33,253 nt of DNA, from positions 1-33,253 of the forward strand of contig QHBZ01000066.1 in NCBI GenBank assembly GCA_003244055.1, in the 5' to 3' direction. The translations under genes and the position numbers were made by a program. Within the stretch, counting starts at the first letter, position 1; every line of letters begins with the position of its first letter. Under the pieces are notes generated by a model. That model had not been told where the DNA came from. It ran no database searches and saw only the letters and a list, made by a program, of their open reading frames with translations. Positions 1 through 8,118 of the stretch are shown here, piece by piece. The stretch is from Pseudonocardiales bacterium (lineage in GTDB: Bacteria; Actinomycetota; Actinomycetes; Mycobacteriales; Pseudonocardiaceae).

Positions 1-105
1 GTGCCGGCGGCTTGGATCAACGTCGTCGGTTTCGCGGTGATGCTGTTCAACTTGTTCTTCGTCAACATCGTCGTTGCGGGCTTGCACTCTTACGCCGGGC
101 TGTGA
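1..105 (+). CDS. ccsB: Cytochrome c biogenesis protein CcsB/ResC-type, C-terminal end (partial)
   Basis: The window opens inside this gene; the last 34 codons are visible and end with TGA at 103-105. The tail is hydrophobic ([18 protein letters not shown]) and finishes in LHSYAGL, which matches the last membrane helix and C-terminus of actinobacterial CcsB. CcsB works with CcsA/ResB in system II cytochrome c maturation, moving heme across the membrane. Its place just before a ParA-like ATPase gene matches the mycobacterial ccsB-Rv0530 order. The assignment rests on a short tail plus synteny. Confidence 0.75.
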   Translation: MPAAWINVVGFAVMLFNLFFVNIVVAGLHSYAGL

Positions 106-154
106 CACTGTCCCCCGTCGGAGACAACCAGGCCCCCATCGGAGGCAACGAGGT

Positions 155-1165
155 GTGATCGGACGACCCGACGAGCCCGCGAGCAGCGGCCCGTCCCGCC
201 CGAATCAGGTTCGCGACCAGCCGGTGGACTCGTCGCACGACCTGTCCAGCGCGCAGTTACTCCGACAGGCTCGTAGCGGCCCGCGGTCCGGTTGGCGCCG
301 GGCATTGTTCGTCGTGTCTGGGGGCTCGGTCAACCTCGGGGAGAGCACCGCCGAGCGGCAGCGTGCGGAAATGGTCTCCCGGGTCAACCAACCGCTGAAC
401 GGTTGCTACAAGATCGCCATGCTCAGCCTGAAGGGCGGCGTCGGCAAGACCACGATCACCGCCACGCTGGGCTCGACGCTCGCGTCGCTGCGCGGTGACC
501 GGGTGGTCGGGGTGGACGCCAATCCTGACCGGGGCACGCTGGCCCAGAAGATCCCGCTGGAGACCAGCGCCACGGTGCGGCACCTGCTCCGCGACGCCGA
601 GGGGATCCGCCGCTACTCCGACATTCGGGCCTATACCTCGCAGAGCTCTAGCCGTCTCGAGATCCTCGCCAGCGAGCAGGATCCCGCGGTATCCGAGGCG
701 TTCAGCGAGGCCGACTACCGGCGCACGGTCACCGTGCTCGAGCACTTCTACAACATCGTGCTCACCGATTGCGGGACCGGGCTGATGCACTCCGCGATGA
801 AGGGGGTGCTGGATCTGGCGCACTCCCTGGTCATCGTCTCCTCCAGCTCGATCGATGGCGCACGGTCGGCATCGGCCACCCTGGACTGGCTGGATGCGCA
901 TGGATACCGCGAGCTGGTCAGCCGGTCAGTAGCTGTGATCAACTCGGTGCGGCCCACGGCGGGCAAGGTAGACTTGGACCGGGTCGCCACGCATTTCGCC
1001 GCGCGCTGCCGCTCGGTCTGCCGGATGCCCTTCGATGAGCACCTCGAAGAGGGCGGTGAGATCGACCTGGACCGCCTCGGGCACAGCACCCGGCTGGCCG
1101 CATTGGAGCTGGCGGCGACGGTCGCTGACGACTTCCCGCATGCGGTCACTTGGGCCAGCCGGTAG
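155..1165 (+). CDS. ParA/MinD-like P-loop ATPase
   Basis: A 336-residue protein. A basic, low-complexity N-terminal stretch of about 80 residues precedes a deviant Walker A motif, LKGGVGKTT (about residues 91-99). VDANPDRGTL follows as the switch region, then ...IVLTDCGTGL as the Walker B-like strand. This is the MinD/ParA fold; many actinobacteria have a homologue next to ccsB (Rv0530-like), whose role is not firmly known. I chose GTG at 155 because GGAGG lies at 141-145 with a 9-base spacer, and because family members carry the conserved GWRRALF...SGG segment before the P-loop, which excludes a start near the P-loop. The frame stays open upstream to 74, but that start would overlap ccsB. 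It could be cotranscribed with ccsB. Confidence 0.82.
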   Translation: MIGRPDEPASSGPSRPNQVRDQPVDSSHDLSSAQLLRQARSGPRSGWRRALFVVSGGSVNLGESTAERQRAEMVSRVNQPLNGCYKIAMLSLKGGVGKTTITATLGSTLASLRGDRVVGVDANPDRGTLAQKIPLETSATVRHLLRDAEGIRRYSDIRAYTSQSSSRLEILASEQDPAVSEAFSEADYRRTVTVLEHFYNIVLTDCGTGLMHSAMKGVLDLAHSLVIVSSSSIDGARSASATLDWLDAHGYRELVSRSVAVINSVRPTAGKVDLDRVATHFAARCRSVCRMPFDEHLEEGGEIDLDRLGHSTRLAALELAATVADDFPHAVTWASR

Positions 1166-1175
1166 CGAGAGCGGG

Positions 1176-1343
1176 TCAGCCCTCGTCTCCGGGCTGCTGG
1201 CGCTTACGGTTCAAACCTCGAATGAACTCCGGATCGTCATCCGGTGCGAGCACTGAGCGTACGGGTGGGCGCTGCGGACCCAACGCCTTCCACAGCAGCG
1301 CGGCGACCCCCGCAACCCCGATCGCCGCCATCAGGTACGGCAC
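1176..1343 (-). CDS. Small single-pass membrane protein
   Basis: A 55-residue protein from GTG at 1343: one N-terminal membrane helix (about residues 3-20), then a basic linker and an acidic DDDPEF motif with a charged tail. The start is set by an AGGAGG sequence eight bases upstream of GTG 1343. An earlier in-frame GTG at 1409 has no visible ribosome-binding site. Short membrane proteins with a DDDPEFL/I-type tail are common near ccsB and bldC in actinobacteria; function unknown. It lies downstream of bldC on the same strand, probably in one transcript, and its stop nearly meets the stop of the ParA-like gene (tail to tail). Confidence 0.6.
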   Translation of the reverse strand: MPYLMAAIGVAGVAALLWKALGPQRPPVRSVLAPDDDPEFIRGLNRKRQQPGDEG

Positions 1344-1416
1344 GGCGGCCACCTCCTCCACGTCACCACCCAGCGTAGTAGCGTCGCGGGAAGCCTGCGA
1401 ACCTGTCACCCGGATG

Positions 1417-1647
1417 TCATCCGGCGGCCCTTCGGGAAGGGCGGTCTGACAGTGGCGCCGGGGTGGTAAGCGAGGCGAGCAGCGCGCGCACCTCGGTTTC
1501 CCGGAACCGCCGGTGACCGCCCGGGGTTCTAATCGAGCCGATCCGCCCTGCGGAGGCCCACCGGGTGACCGTTTTCGGATCCACCCGGAATAATGCGGCT
1601 ACCTCCCCAGGGGTCAGCAGGCGTTCAGAGGGCTGTGCCTGGGACAT
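1417..1647 (-). CDS. bldC: BldC-family MerR-type DNA-binding regulator
   Basis: A 76-residue protein that is almost only a MerR-type winged helix-turn-helix: LLTPGEVAALFRVDPKTVTRWA, then GRIGSIRTPGGHRRFRE (about residues 10-55). This is the hallmark of BldC, a developmental regulator that binds DNA as head-to-tail arrays and has no effector domain. ATG 1647 is chosen because GGGGAGG lies six bases upstream. An in-frame ATG at 1671 lies upstream of that site and is less likely. A short alanine/arginine-rich tail follows the domain. The product is recognised with high confidence; its targets cannot be read from the sequence. Confidence 0.9.
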   Translation of the reverse strand: MSQAQPSERLLTPGEVAALFRVDPKTVTRWASAGRIGSIRTPGGHRRFRETEVRALLASLTTPAPLSDRPSRRAAG

Positions 1648-1692
1648 CGCGGGCCTCCCCAAGGACCTCACAGTCTGGACCTACCGGAGTAT

Positions 1693-1706
1693 CGTGACAG
1701 GTCACG
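1693..1706. promoter_or_regulatory. Short palindrome upstream of bldC
   Basis: CGTGAC and GTCACG are separated by two bases, about 45 bases upstream of the bldC start. The symmetry and position are what an operator would show, but six-base arms arise often by chance and no binding protein can be named. Confidence 0.25.
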
Positions 1707-1797
1707 CGCCAGGTACTCGAACGGTGCTGTAGAGGTAAAGCGTCGGTAATGGGATGAACCTGGCAAATCGGTGCCTCAACCTAGCGTCGGGACTCTC

Positions 1798-2542
1798 CTA
1801 CTGTAGGGGCTTGCCCCGATTTCCGGACGAACTCAGCGCCCGCGTGCCGGGATCGGGCTCGGGTTCGGCGGGTGGGCGCTCCCAGATTTGCGTGTCTTCC
1901 CATCCGTCGTCGGGTGGAATGATCAGCGGGTAGGTGGGTTGATCACTGGCGATGGGGTCGGGCAGCGGTTCGATGATGACCGGTGGTTGGCGGTGGTCGG
2001 TGTGGCCCAATCTCCTGGTTCGCTGATCCGTCGCGAGCTTCTTGAGCTGCTCGATCAGTTGCCCGGTGAATCAGCTTCCGGACCCGGGGTAGCAGCCTGG
2101 TGCACACCGCGCGGGCCTGGTCGTCGGACAGGCCGGTGGTCCACTCGGATAACACCCGGGCGTGGGGTTCGTCGAGCTCTCCAGCGTCCATCGCAGTGTG
2201 CACCGCCGGCAGCCGGGTCAGCAGGTCATGCGCGAGCCAGAGCTGGCCGTCGGCGGCCCGGCGGGTCAGCATCAGGGCGGCGCGGATCTCATCGGCGGAG
2301 AACTCATCCGGTGCCCTCCGGCTCAGGTCATCACAGCCACTGCGCATTCCGACTTCCACCATCGCGGCCAGCACCCGGGCGCGTTCGTGGTTAGCTTGCC
2401 GGTACTGGGCTTTGAGGACCTCCACGCAGTCGAAACCCGATAAGCGGGATAGCTCCACTTCGGCCAGCACGCGGGCCAACTCCGGGCCTGGCGCAATGCT
2501 CGCCAGATCCTGCGGAATCAGCTGCCGGACGCTCACGAACAT
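1798..2542 (-). pseudogene. DUF222 (13E12-type) protein, internally deleted, HNH domain lost
   Basis: The first part, from ATG 2542, encodes a DUF222 N-terminus: ELARVLAEVELSRLSGFDCVEVL, AAMVEVG, and the EIRAALMLTRRAADGQLWLAHDL segment typical of 13E12-family proteins. At about 2010-2060 the protein changes character. The first frame stops at 1943, and a second frame (visible to 1798) carries a proline/acid-rich tail (VIIEPLPDP...) that looks like the far C-terminus of such proteins. The middle, including the HNH nuclease region (CxxC/HNH residues), is absent. Family members are usually 400-550 residues. I read this as a relic with an internal deletion and a frame change. DUF222-HNH genes are multicopy in actinomycetes and recombine readily. 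Confidence 0.7.
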
Positions 2543-2669
2543 CACGCTACAACCCGACCCTGACAATCCCGGGGCCATGGGCGCCGACAACCGGAACCGA
2601 CTTCGCCGCCCGGTCCCCGGGCTCGTCGTGAGGTGTTCCACGTAGCGGCCGCGATGTGGGGAGCAGAAG

Positions 2670-2707
2670 ATGTGGCCCCTGACCGCGTAACCGGTCAGGG
2701 GCCACAT
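2670..2707. terminator. Strong hairpin, likely terminator of the csbD-type gene
   Basis: Arms 2670-2685 and 2692-2707 are fully complementary (16 bp, core GTGGCCCCTGACC), with a six-base loop. The hairpin sits about 33 bases after the CsbD stop codon on the minus strand and before the DUF222 relic. There is no T-run, as is usual for actinobacterial terminators. The symmetry would let it act on both strands. Confidence 0.75.
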
Positions 2708-2739
2708 TCCGCATCGAGCAGGGGCAGGTCGGTGCCTCG

Positions 2740-2910
2740 TTACTTGAAGACGTCCTTGACCTTTTCGCCAGCCTGCTTCAGGTTTCCTTTCGCCTGATCA
2801 GTCTTACCCTCAGCCTGGAGCTCATCGTTGTCGGTCGCCTTACCGGCGGCCTCCTTGCCCTCGCCTTTGAGCTCTTCGGCCTTGTTCTGGGCTTTATCGG
2901 CAAGACCCAT
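2740..2910 (-). CDS. CsbD-family stress protein
   Basis: A 56-residue hydrophilic protein, MGLADKAQNKAEELKGEGKE..., rich in Lys, Glu, Gly and Ala. It has the CsbD repeat pattern (KGEGKEAAGKATDND, AEGKTDQAKGNLKQAGEKVKD). CsbD-like proteins are abundant under general stress in many bacteria; their biochemical role is unknown. ATG 2910 has GAGGGAG upstream at a good distance. The gene precedes a strong hairpin and lies directly downstream of two larger stress-type genes on the same strand, which suggests a shared stress-induced unit. Confidence 0.9.
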   Translation of the reverse strand: MGLADKAQNKAEELKGEGKEAAGKATDNDELQAEGKTDQAKGNLKQAGEKVKDVFK

Positions 2911-2969
2911 CGTTATTCTCCCTCGTTGATTATTCTCGGCCCAACGGCGGGTTGCCGTCACCGAGCTCA

Positions 2970-3656
2970 TCACGCCGACAGCAGCCGTTGGAAGAACTCG
3001 CGGTAGCGCTGAAAGCTCATCCGCAGGTCCTCGGTTGATGTCGGGTCACCGGTCTGCCCGCGGGCGACGTTCTGGTGGATCTCTTCCAACGTCCGGTCGA
3101 CGAGCACGCTAGCCTCATGGACCGCACGCTGCGGGTCGTCGACGAACGTACCCTGCACGCGTTGCCACTGGTCACGCAGGCCAGCCGGGTCATTGAGCAG
3201 CCCTATCCGCTGTGCACTGCCATCGGCGGCGGCCTCCGTATTCGAGCGGTCGTGGACCTGGCCGCCGGCAGCCTTCTCACCGCGCGGTTCGGGCGCGGGT
3301 GAATCGTGTGCGGGGGAGTCGTATGCGGGGGAGCCATACGCAGCGGAATCGGAAGCGGGTTCAACGGGCGTGGTGGTCACCGGGTGGCCGAGGTGACCGG
3401 TCGGGTCGTCATAGGGACGGTCAGCTTCCGGCGGCCGGGCCAATCCAGGCGCCTGGCTCGGGGTGTCTTCCGGTAGCCGAGTCTCGGCATCTTCCGGCAG
3501 CCGAGCCGGGGCGTCGCGCTGGTCGGTATCGCCCTCGTCGGTCTCGCGGTGCTTCTTATCCAGGGTGCGGTTCAACTCGGTGTCGATGAAACGACGTACC
3601 CGCCCGCCTATACCTTCTCGCCGTTCGGGTTCTTCGGATTCTAGCTGGGTATCCAT
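2970..3656 (-). CDS. Hypothetical soluble protein with disordered middle, paralogue of the next gene
   Basis: A 228-residue protein. The N-terminus is charged (RVRRFIDTELNRTLDKK). Residues of about 45-130 are a Pro/Asp/Ser/Ala-rich, probably disordered linker with tandem units (SPAYDSPAHDSPAPEP). The last 70 residues hold a compact helical domain: WQRVQGTFVDDPQRAVHEA, then STEDLRMSFQRYREFFQRLL. The same domain occurs in the adjacent gene at 3686-4222, so the two share ancestry. ATG 3656 has GGAGG six bases upstream. No enzyme motif or signal peptide is visible. The position beside CsbD suggests a stress role. The function is unknown. Confidence 0.8.
   Translation of the reverse strand: MDTQLESEEPERREGIGGRVRRFIDTELNRTLDKKHRETDEGDTDQRDAPARLPEDAETRLPEDTPSQAPGLARPPEADRPYDDPTGHLGHPVTTTPVEPASDSAAYGSPAYDSPAHDSPAPEPRGEKAAGGQVHDRSNTEAAADGSAQRIGLLNDPAGLRDQWQRVQGTFVDDPQRAVHEASVLVDRTLEEIHQNVARGQTGDPTSTEDLRMSFQRYREFFQRLLSA
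3299..3353. repeat. Degenerate 15-base tandem repeat inside the gene at 2970-3656
   Basis: Three to four imperfect units of about 15 bases (CGGGGGAGTCGTATG-like) encode the repeated Asp/Gly-Ser-Pro-Ala-Tyr/His pentapeptide of the linker. Such repeats change in number easily, so linker length probably varies among strains. Confidence 0.7.
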
Positions 3657-3685
3657 CTCCTACCTCCGTGATGATGCCTCGCGGC

Positions 3686-4222
3686 TCAGTGATCGAGCAC
3701 CAGCTCGTCGAACAGCGCGCGGTAATGCACGAACGCCTGCCGGAGCTCCTCGGTGTCGGTGGCGCCCGGGCTGCCCTGATGATCCCGTCGTGCGGCATGC
3801 GCCGCGCGGTAGTGCTCAACGACCTGGGGGTGGTCCGCGGCGACGAGCTCGGCACGCTCACCGAAGTCCTCCACCGGGTAGCCACGGTCGCGCATCACAT
3901 CGGTGATCAGCCGGTCAGCTTCGTCGAGCGCCCCTGACGGCCGGTCGACGAAGTCGGACTGCACGGCCTCCCATCGGTGGGTGTAACGGTCGCGGGCCGT
4001 CCGATCCAGTGGGCGGATGTCCAGCTGATCGCGCCGATCCGCGACGTCGCTCAGGTGCCGCGCCGCGTCGCGCTCACTACCGCGCGCGGCCACCTCCCGC
4101 TCGTACTCGGGCCCGAATCGTTCCTGCAGCCGAGCCCGGCCCCGCGAGCGCATCGCCAGCGCTGCCGCCACGATGACGGCCACCACGACGACTCCTAGGA
4201 TGATCCAACCGATCGTGCCCAT
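3686..4222 (-). CDS. Membrane-anchored hypothetical protein, paralogue of its downstream neighbour
   Basis: A 178-residue protein. The first 25 residues form one membrane helix (IGWIILGVVVVAVIVAAALA) followed by a basic stop-transfer (RSRGRARLQERFG). The rest is charged and helical. Its second half shows W..VQSDFVDRPSGALDEADRLI and later TEELRQAFVHYRALFDELV, matching WQRVQGTFVDDP and TEDLRMSFQRYREFF in the next gene. Proteins with the LQERFGPEY(E/D) start after a membrane helix are common in actinobacteria and uncharacterised. ATG 4222 has GGAGG five bases upstream. It likely forms an operon with 2970-3656 and csbD: one anchored and one soluble copy of the same domain. Confidence 0.82.
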   Translation of the reverse strand: MGTIGWIILGVVVVAVIVAAALAMRSRGRARLQERFGPEYEREVAARGSERDAARHLSDVADRRDQLDIRPLDRTARDRYTHRWEAVQSDFVDRPSGALDEADRLITDVMRDRGYPVEDFGERAELVAADHPQVVEHYRAAHAARRDHQGSPGATDTEELRQAFVHYRALFDELVLDH

Positions 4223-4335
4223 GACTGCCTCCGTGCAGCTGAAGAGCTGTTTCGCTGGCCGTTAAGTACCCGTTGTCCGGAGCGCTACACATATCAACGC
4301 ATTCGGCCCAGTCGACAGGTTTAAGCTCGGTACTC

Positions 4336-4626
4336 GTGGTGGCACCCCAGATCCCGCCGACCGGCCGAACAGTCGCTCGCGATATCGCGCTCTACAGCAC
4401 TGCCCGGCTGGGCATGGTGACCGTCGCGGCAGTGCTGTTGTTCCTGGCCGGCGTTCCCCTGCTGGTGTCGGCGCTGCTCGCGGTGGTGCTGGCGCTGCCG
4501 TTGTCGATGCTGTTGCTGGGGTCGTTGCGGGCCCGGGTGAACTCCGGGCTGGCTGTGGTTGCCAGGCGCCGGAAAGCCGAGCGGGAGCAGCTACGTCGGC
4601 AGCTCGACGGTGAGCAGCGCGGGTAG
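4336..4626 (+). CDS. DUF4229-family small membrane protein
   Basis: About 96 residues. Two membrane helices are separated by a short Pro/Val turn ([16 protein letters not shown], then [17 protein letters not shown]), followed by a basic, coiled-coil-like tail ([15 protein letters not shown]). This is the DUF4229 layout, often found beside menA in actinobacteria. The start is uncertain: GTG 4336 or 4339 gives a sensible N-terminus but has no clear ribosome-binding site; an upstream ATG at 4273 is possible. Its 3' end overlaps the 3' end of menA by 36 bases, tail to tail. Function unknown. Confidence 0.7.
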   Translation: MVAPQIPPTGRTVARDIALYSTARLGMVTVAAVLLFLAGVPLLVSALLAVVLALPLSMLLLGSLRARVNSGLAVVARRRKAEREQLRRQLDGEQRG

Positions 4627-5550
4627 CGCCAGGTGTCCCTCCAGATCACTGGTAGCTGAGAACGCCAACGCGGCGGCCGTTGTGGCGGCCCACACCAGCA
4701 ACGCCAACCCGGTGTCGCGCAGCACCCGGATCAGCTCCGGCCCGGTTGCCCCGCCCCGGACCCTCAGCAGCGCGGGTACCGCGAAAACCAGGGCGAGCAG
4801 GGCGGCCAGCGTGGTCCACCGGCTGACCGCAAAGCCGAGGGTCACCGCGAACGGCACTGCCACCAGCGTGGTGTAGAGGATGCGGGTCCGGTGGTCGCCG
4901 AGGCGAACGGCGAGAGTGCGCTTGGCTGTCGCGGCGTCGGTGGGGATATCGCGCAGGTTGTTGGCCACCAGCACCGCGGCCGACATCGCTCCTACCGCGA
5001 CGGCCGCGAAGCCACCGGTTGGGGTGATCTGCCCACTGACGACGTACTCGGTTCCGAGCACCGCCACCAGCCCGAAGAAGACGAACACGGCCAGCTCGCC
5101 GAACCCGGAGTAGCCGTAGGGGCGGGCCCCGCCGGTGTAGTACCACGCCCCGGCAAGACACGTCGCGCCCACCGCCAGCAGCCACCATTGTCCGGTTAGT
5201 GCGACCAGCATCAGTCCGGTCGCCCCGGCAACGGCGAAGCTGGCCAACGCGGCGGTACGCACTGCCCTGGGTGCCGCAACACCGGATCCGACCAGCCGCA
5301 TCGGCCCCACTCGCAGCGCGTCGGTGCCGCGAATGCCGTCGGAGTAGTCGTTGGCGTAGTTCACCCCGATCTGCAGTGCCAGTGCCACGACCAGTGCTAA
5401 CAGCGCCCGTGCCCAGTGCGAGGCTGTCCAGTACGACGGGCCGAGCGCCGCGGCTGCGCCCCAGCCCGCGAGCACCGGGGCGATCGAGTTGGGCAAAGTG
5501 CGTGGCCGCGCCCCCTCCACCCACTGCGCCACGCTCGCCACGCTCGCCAC
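4591..5550 (-). CDS. menA: 1,4-dihydroxy-2-naphthoate polyprenyltransferase MenA
   Basis: A 319-residue UbiA-family membrane protein that attaches the polyprenyl chain to 1,4-dihydroxy-2-naphthoate, the membrane step of menaquinone synthesis. The first Asp-rich motif is NYANDYSDG (Asn64, Asp68, Asp71); the second is [16 protein letters not shown] (about residues 195-212). About eight to nine hydrophobic helices span the rest. The first codons are three in-frame GTGGCGAGC units (tandem 9-mers, 5528-5554), so three GTG starts compete (5550, 5541, 5532). AGGG lies seven bases before the first. Length and motifs are complete. menE, menB, menD and menF occur elsewhere in the window, interleaved with other genes, as in mycobacteria. 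Confidence 0.95.
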   Translation of the reverse strand: MASVASVAQWVEGARPRTLPNSIAPVLAGWGAAAALGPSYWTASHWARALLALVVALALQIGVNYANDYSDGIRGTDALRVGPMRLVGSGVAAPRAVRTAALASFAVAGATGLMLVALTGQWWLLAVGATCLAGAWYYTGGARPYGYSGFGELAVFVFFGLVAVLGTEYVVSGQITPTGGFAAVAVGAMSAAVLVANNLRDIPTDAATAKRTLAVRLGDHRTRILYTTLVAVPFAVTLGFAVSRWTTLAALLALVFAVPALLRVRGGATGPELIRVLRDTGLALLVWAATTAAALAFSATSDLEGHLALPALLTVELPT

Positions 5551-5559
5551 GCTGCAACC

Positions 5560-6861
5560 CTACGGGGTCGCGCAGCGGGTACCCGGCGGGTGAGTCCCGG
5601 TGATACTGACGTGCGCGGCGGAGACGAACTGCTTCGGACCGATTCGCAGCCACTGATCGGCGGGTCCAGCGCTGCCGGTGGCGGTGCACTCGACGATCAG
5701 CTTGGCGCGCTGCGCCGCCAGTCCCACCGCCGGGTATTGCAAGCCGGGTCCGCTGTAGACGGGCAGGATCGGTAGCTGGACGATCGCTGGCGCTCCGGCG
5801 TCAGTCCACAGGTAGGTGACGGTGACCCAGCTGTTGTCGCGCAGCCCCAGCCCGTCCCAGAAGGTGCCGTCGGCCAGGTCGATCCCGGCGGAGTTGACCA
5901 CCGGGCGGCTGAACTGGTCCTGGCCGTCGTGGTACCCGTCGTCGTGGGCGGCCTGAGCCTCCGGCGTCCCCTGCGGCAGATCGGGCCAGGACTTGCGGTC
6001 CTCGGCGGGGTTCCAGTAGTCGTCGGTCGTGTTCCACGGGCCGACGTCCCATACCGGTGCCCATTCGCATCGCCCGTTGCCCGCGCAGATCTTCACCGTG
6101 TAGTCGCCCGAACCGCGGGGAGCCAACCCCCGGCGCGAGGGCAACGCAACGAAGTGATCCCGTTCGTGGATCAGATGCCCGTTGGCCGTGGTGGCTCCGG
6201 TGAGACCTTCGCGGGTGGCGAATACCCGGTAGCTCCGGGTATTCCGCGGGCGAGCCGCGAGAAGGGTTACCCCGGGTTGCGCGGTCAGCCGCAGCGATCG
6301 CACCACTGGGCTTACGCCCCCCGCCCCGGCGCGCAACACGATTCGGGTCTGCACAGCGGTGACCGCGGCATCCAGCGTGGCTGGCGCCTTCGAGCCGGTG
6401 GTCACCCACTCAGTCCACGATCCGTCGCCGCGAGTTCCCCGGATGTCCACTGCGACGGCCGAGCCGGCGGGCTGATCGGCGACGAGCTCCGTCGCAACCT
6501 GGCTGCTGAGCTCGGCCAGCGGCTGCATCGGGGTGAGCAGCAATCCCTCCGCGCGGCCGGACCTGATGCTCGCCGGCCCAGCGGGGTTGGAGCCGAGCCG
6601 CAGCCCGTCGTCGGCGAACCGCACGTTCGTGTCATTCCAGTCCGGGGCGAGGCGGGCGGACCAGGTAGTGACCCTGTCTTGAGTGACACTGTCTTGCGCG
6701 AAGGCCGGGAAACCCACCCCGCCAAGAAGCGCGAGCACTGCGACGACGGCCAGGGCGGCAAGCCGGGCCGTGCCGCGGGCACGGCGGCAGCGTCGAGCAG
6801 GCGGCAGCACGGGATGCTCCTGACTGTCGGGCAGCTGTTTCCACTGTGATTCTGGTACCAC
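5560..6861 (-). CDS. Secreted protein with DPBB-like and SH3b-like segments
   Basis: A 433-residue protein. A basic N-terminus is followed by a hydrophobic core ending FPAFAQD (about residues 30-56), which is a Sec signal peptide with a likely AFA cleavage site. The middle has a beta-rich region. Residues of about 250-300 hold SGDYTVKICAGNGRCEWAPVW and DVGPWNTTDDYW, a conserved block of actinobacterial secreted proteins that resembles a double-psi barrel. The C-terminus (LPVYSGPGLQYPAVG, KLIVECTATG) looks like a bacterial SH3 domain. It is probably a wall-associated protein; no catalytic residues can be assigned with confidence. No strong ribosome-binding site marks the start, so the first residues are uncertain. 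It lies between menA and menE on their strand. Confidence 0.7.
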   Translation of the reverse strand: MVPESQWKQLPDSQEHPVLPPARRCRRARGTARLAALAVVAVLALLGGVGFPAFAQDSVTQDRVTTWSARLAPDWNDTNVRFADDGLRLGSNPAGPASIRSGRAEGLLLTPMQPLAELSSQVATELVADQPAGSAVAVDIRGTRGDGSWTEWVTTGSKAPATLDAAVTAVQTRIVLRAGAGGVSPVVRSLRLTAQPGVTLLAARPRNTRSYRVFATREGLTGATTANGHLIHERDHFVALPSRRGLAPRGSGDYTVKICAGNGRCEWAPVWDVGPWNTTDDYWNPAEDRKSWPDLPQGTPEAQAAHDDGYHDGQDQFSRPVVNSAGIDLADGTFWDGLGLRDNSWVTVTYLWTDAGAPAIVQLPILPVYSGPGLQYPAVGLAAQRAKLIVECTATGSAGPADQWLRIGPKQFVSAAHVSITGTHPPGTRCATP

Positions 6862-6975
6862 TGTGACTGATGTGGTTGATGAGGCAGCAGGTACTACAGA
6901 ACCCGTGATCCGCGCGCCCGTCCATACCCGGAGTGGGTGAACATCTACTTACCGTGGTCAGAAGTGGGGAGGGGC

Positions 6976-8118
6976 TCAGTGATTGCGCGCAGCGAGCATG
7001 GTCCGGACGGCTCCGCGGTCTGGTTTGCCGACGCCGCGCAGCGGTAACGCATCGAACACGACGATCTCCTTCGGCACCTGCGCCCCGGTGAGCAGCCGGC
7101 AGGCGGCCACCCGCAGCGCACCGGGCGCCGGAGGTCGTCGCGGATCGGTGGGTATCACCACGGCGGTGACCCGCTGTCCCCATTCCGGGTCGGGCAGGCC
7201 GACGACGCAGGCGGCGGCCACCCCGGGCAGGGCGGTGAGCACGGCCTCTACCTCAGCCGGAGCGACGTTGAGCCCGCCAGTGATGATCACATCATCAGCT
7301 CGCCCCAGCACCTGCAGCCGGCCCTGCCCCTCGCGCCGTCCGAGATCGGAGGTCCGAAACCAGCCATCTCGGAAGGACCCCGCGGTCCGCTCGGGATCAT
7401 CGAGGTACCCGGTGGCGAGCATCGGACCTGCCAGCTCAATGGTCCCGCTGTCGCCTCCGCTTCCGGCGACGTCCAGCCGGATTTCGATCCCATCCAGCGG
7501 CCACCCGTCGTAGACGCAACCGCCGGCGGTCTCGGTCATCCCGTAGGTGGTCACCACTCGCACTCCCGCTGCCCGAGCCCGGTGCAGCAACCCTTCCGGA
7601 GTGGCTGCACCGCCCAGTAACACGGCGTCGAATCCGGCGAGTGGGCCGGGATCGGTATCCAGTAACCGGGCCAGCTGCGTGGGCACCAATGCCGTGTAGC
7701 ACCGACCGCCCTCGGCGGTCAGCCGGTGTGCGGCGATGCCGAACCCGGCTGGGTCGAACCCGCCGCGCAGGTCGAGCACCGCAGGCCGGTTGCCCGCGAG
7801 CGCCGCGCGAACCAGCACCTGGACTCCGGCGACGTGCTGGGTGGGTAGCGCCAGCAGCCACCGGCCCGGGGCCCCGAGCCGCGTGTGGGTGGCCTCGGCG
7901 GAGGCGCGTAGGGTGGCGGCACTGAGCTGCACCCATTTGTGCCCTCCGGTGGAGCCCGACGTGCCCAGCACCGCCTGGCCTGGGCCGGGATCCCGCGGTG
8001 GGGTTGCCTGTCCCGGCCCCAGCGGGGCCACTGCGTCGCCTCCGGCCAGCATCGCGTGCAGCGCGGCATCGAGCTCCCAGACCGACTCCGGGGACCCGTC
8101 ACAGTGGATCACCCGCAA
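6976..8118 (-). CDS. menE: o-Succinylbenzoate-CoA ligase MenE
   Basis: A 380-residue ANL-superfamily adenylating enzyme that converts o-succinylbenzoate to its CoA thioester in menaquinone synthesis. Motifs are in order: P-loop TSGSTGGHK (53-61), TTYGMTETAGG (A5), RTSDLGR (A7), GRADDVIITGG (A8 hinge), and GVGKPDR near the end with the catalytic Lys. The short length fits actinobacterial MenE, which lacks much of the N-terminal domain seen in larger acyl-CoA ligases. The N-terminus MRVIHCDGSP starts at TTG 8118; a GTG two codons in (8112) is an alternative; neither has a clear ribosome-binding site. Confidence 0.93.
   Translation of the reverse strand: MRVIHCDGSPESVWELDAALHAMLAGGDAVAPLGPGQATPPRDPGPGQAVLGTSGSTGGHKWVQLSAATLRASAEATHTRLGAPGRWLLALPTQHVAGVQVLVRAALAGNRPAVLDLRGGFDPAGFGIAAHRLTAEGGRCYTALVPTQLARLLDTDPGPLAGFDAVLLGGAATPEGLLHRARAAGVRVVTTYGMTETAGGCVYDGWPLDGIEIRLDVAGSGGDSGTIELAGPMLATGYLDDPERTAGSFRDGWFRTSDLGRREGQGRLQVLGRADDVIITGGLNVAPAEVEAVLTALPGVAAACVVGLPDPEWGQRVTAVVIPTDPRRPPAPGALRVAACRLLTGAQVPKEIVVFDALPLRGVGKPDRGAVRTMLAARNH

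Noticed and set aside
257-901. A 214-codon minus-strand frame opposite the ParA-like gene
   Set aside because: The opposite strand has a complete P-loop ATPase; this frame has no domain.
4646-5689. A 347-codon minus-strand open frame
   Set aside because: It is the shifted frame of menA and the secreted protein; Arg/Gly-rich with no motif.
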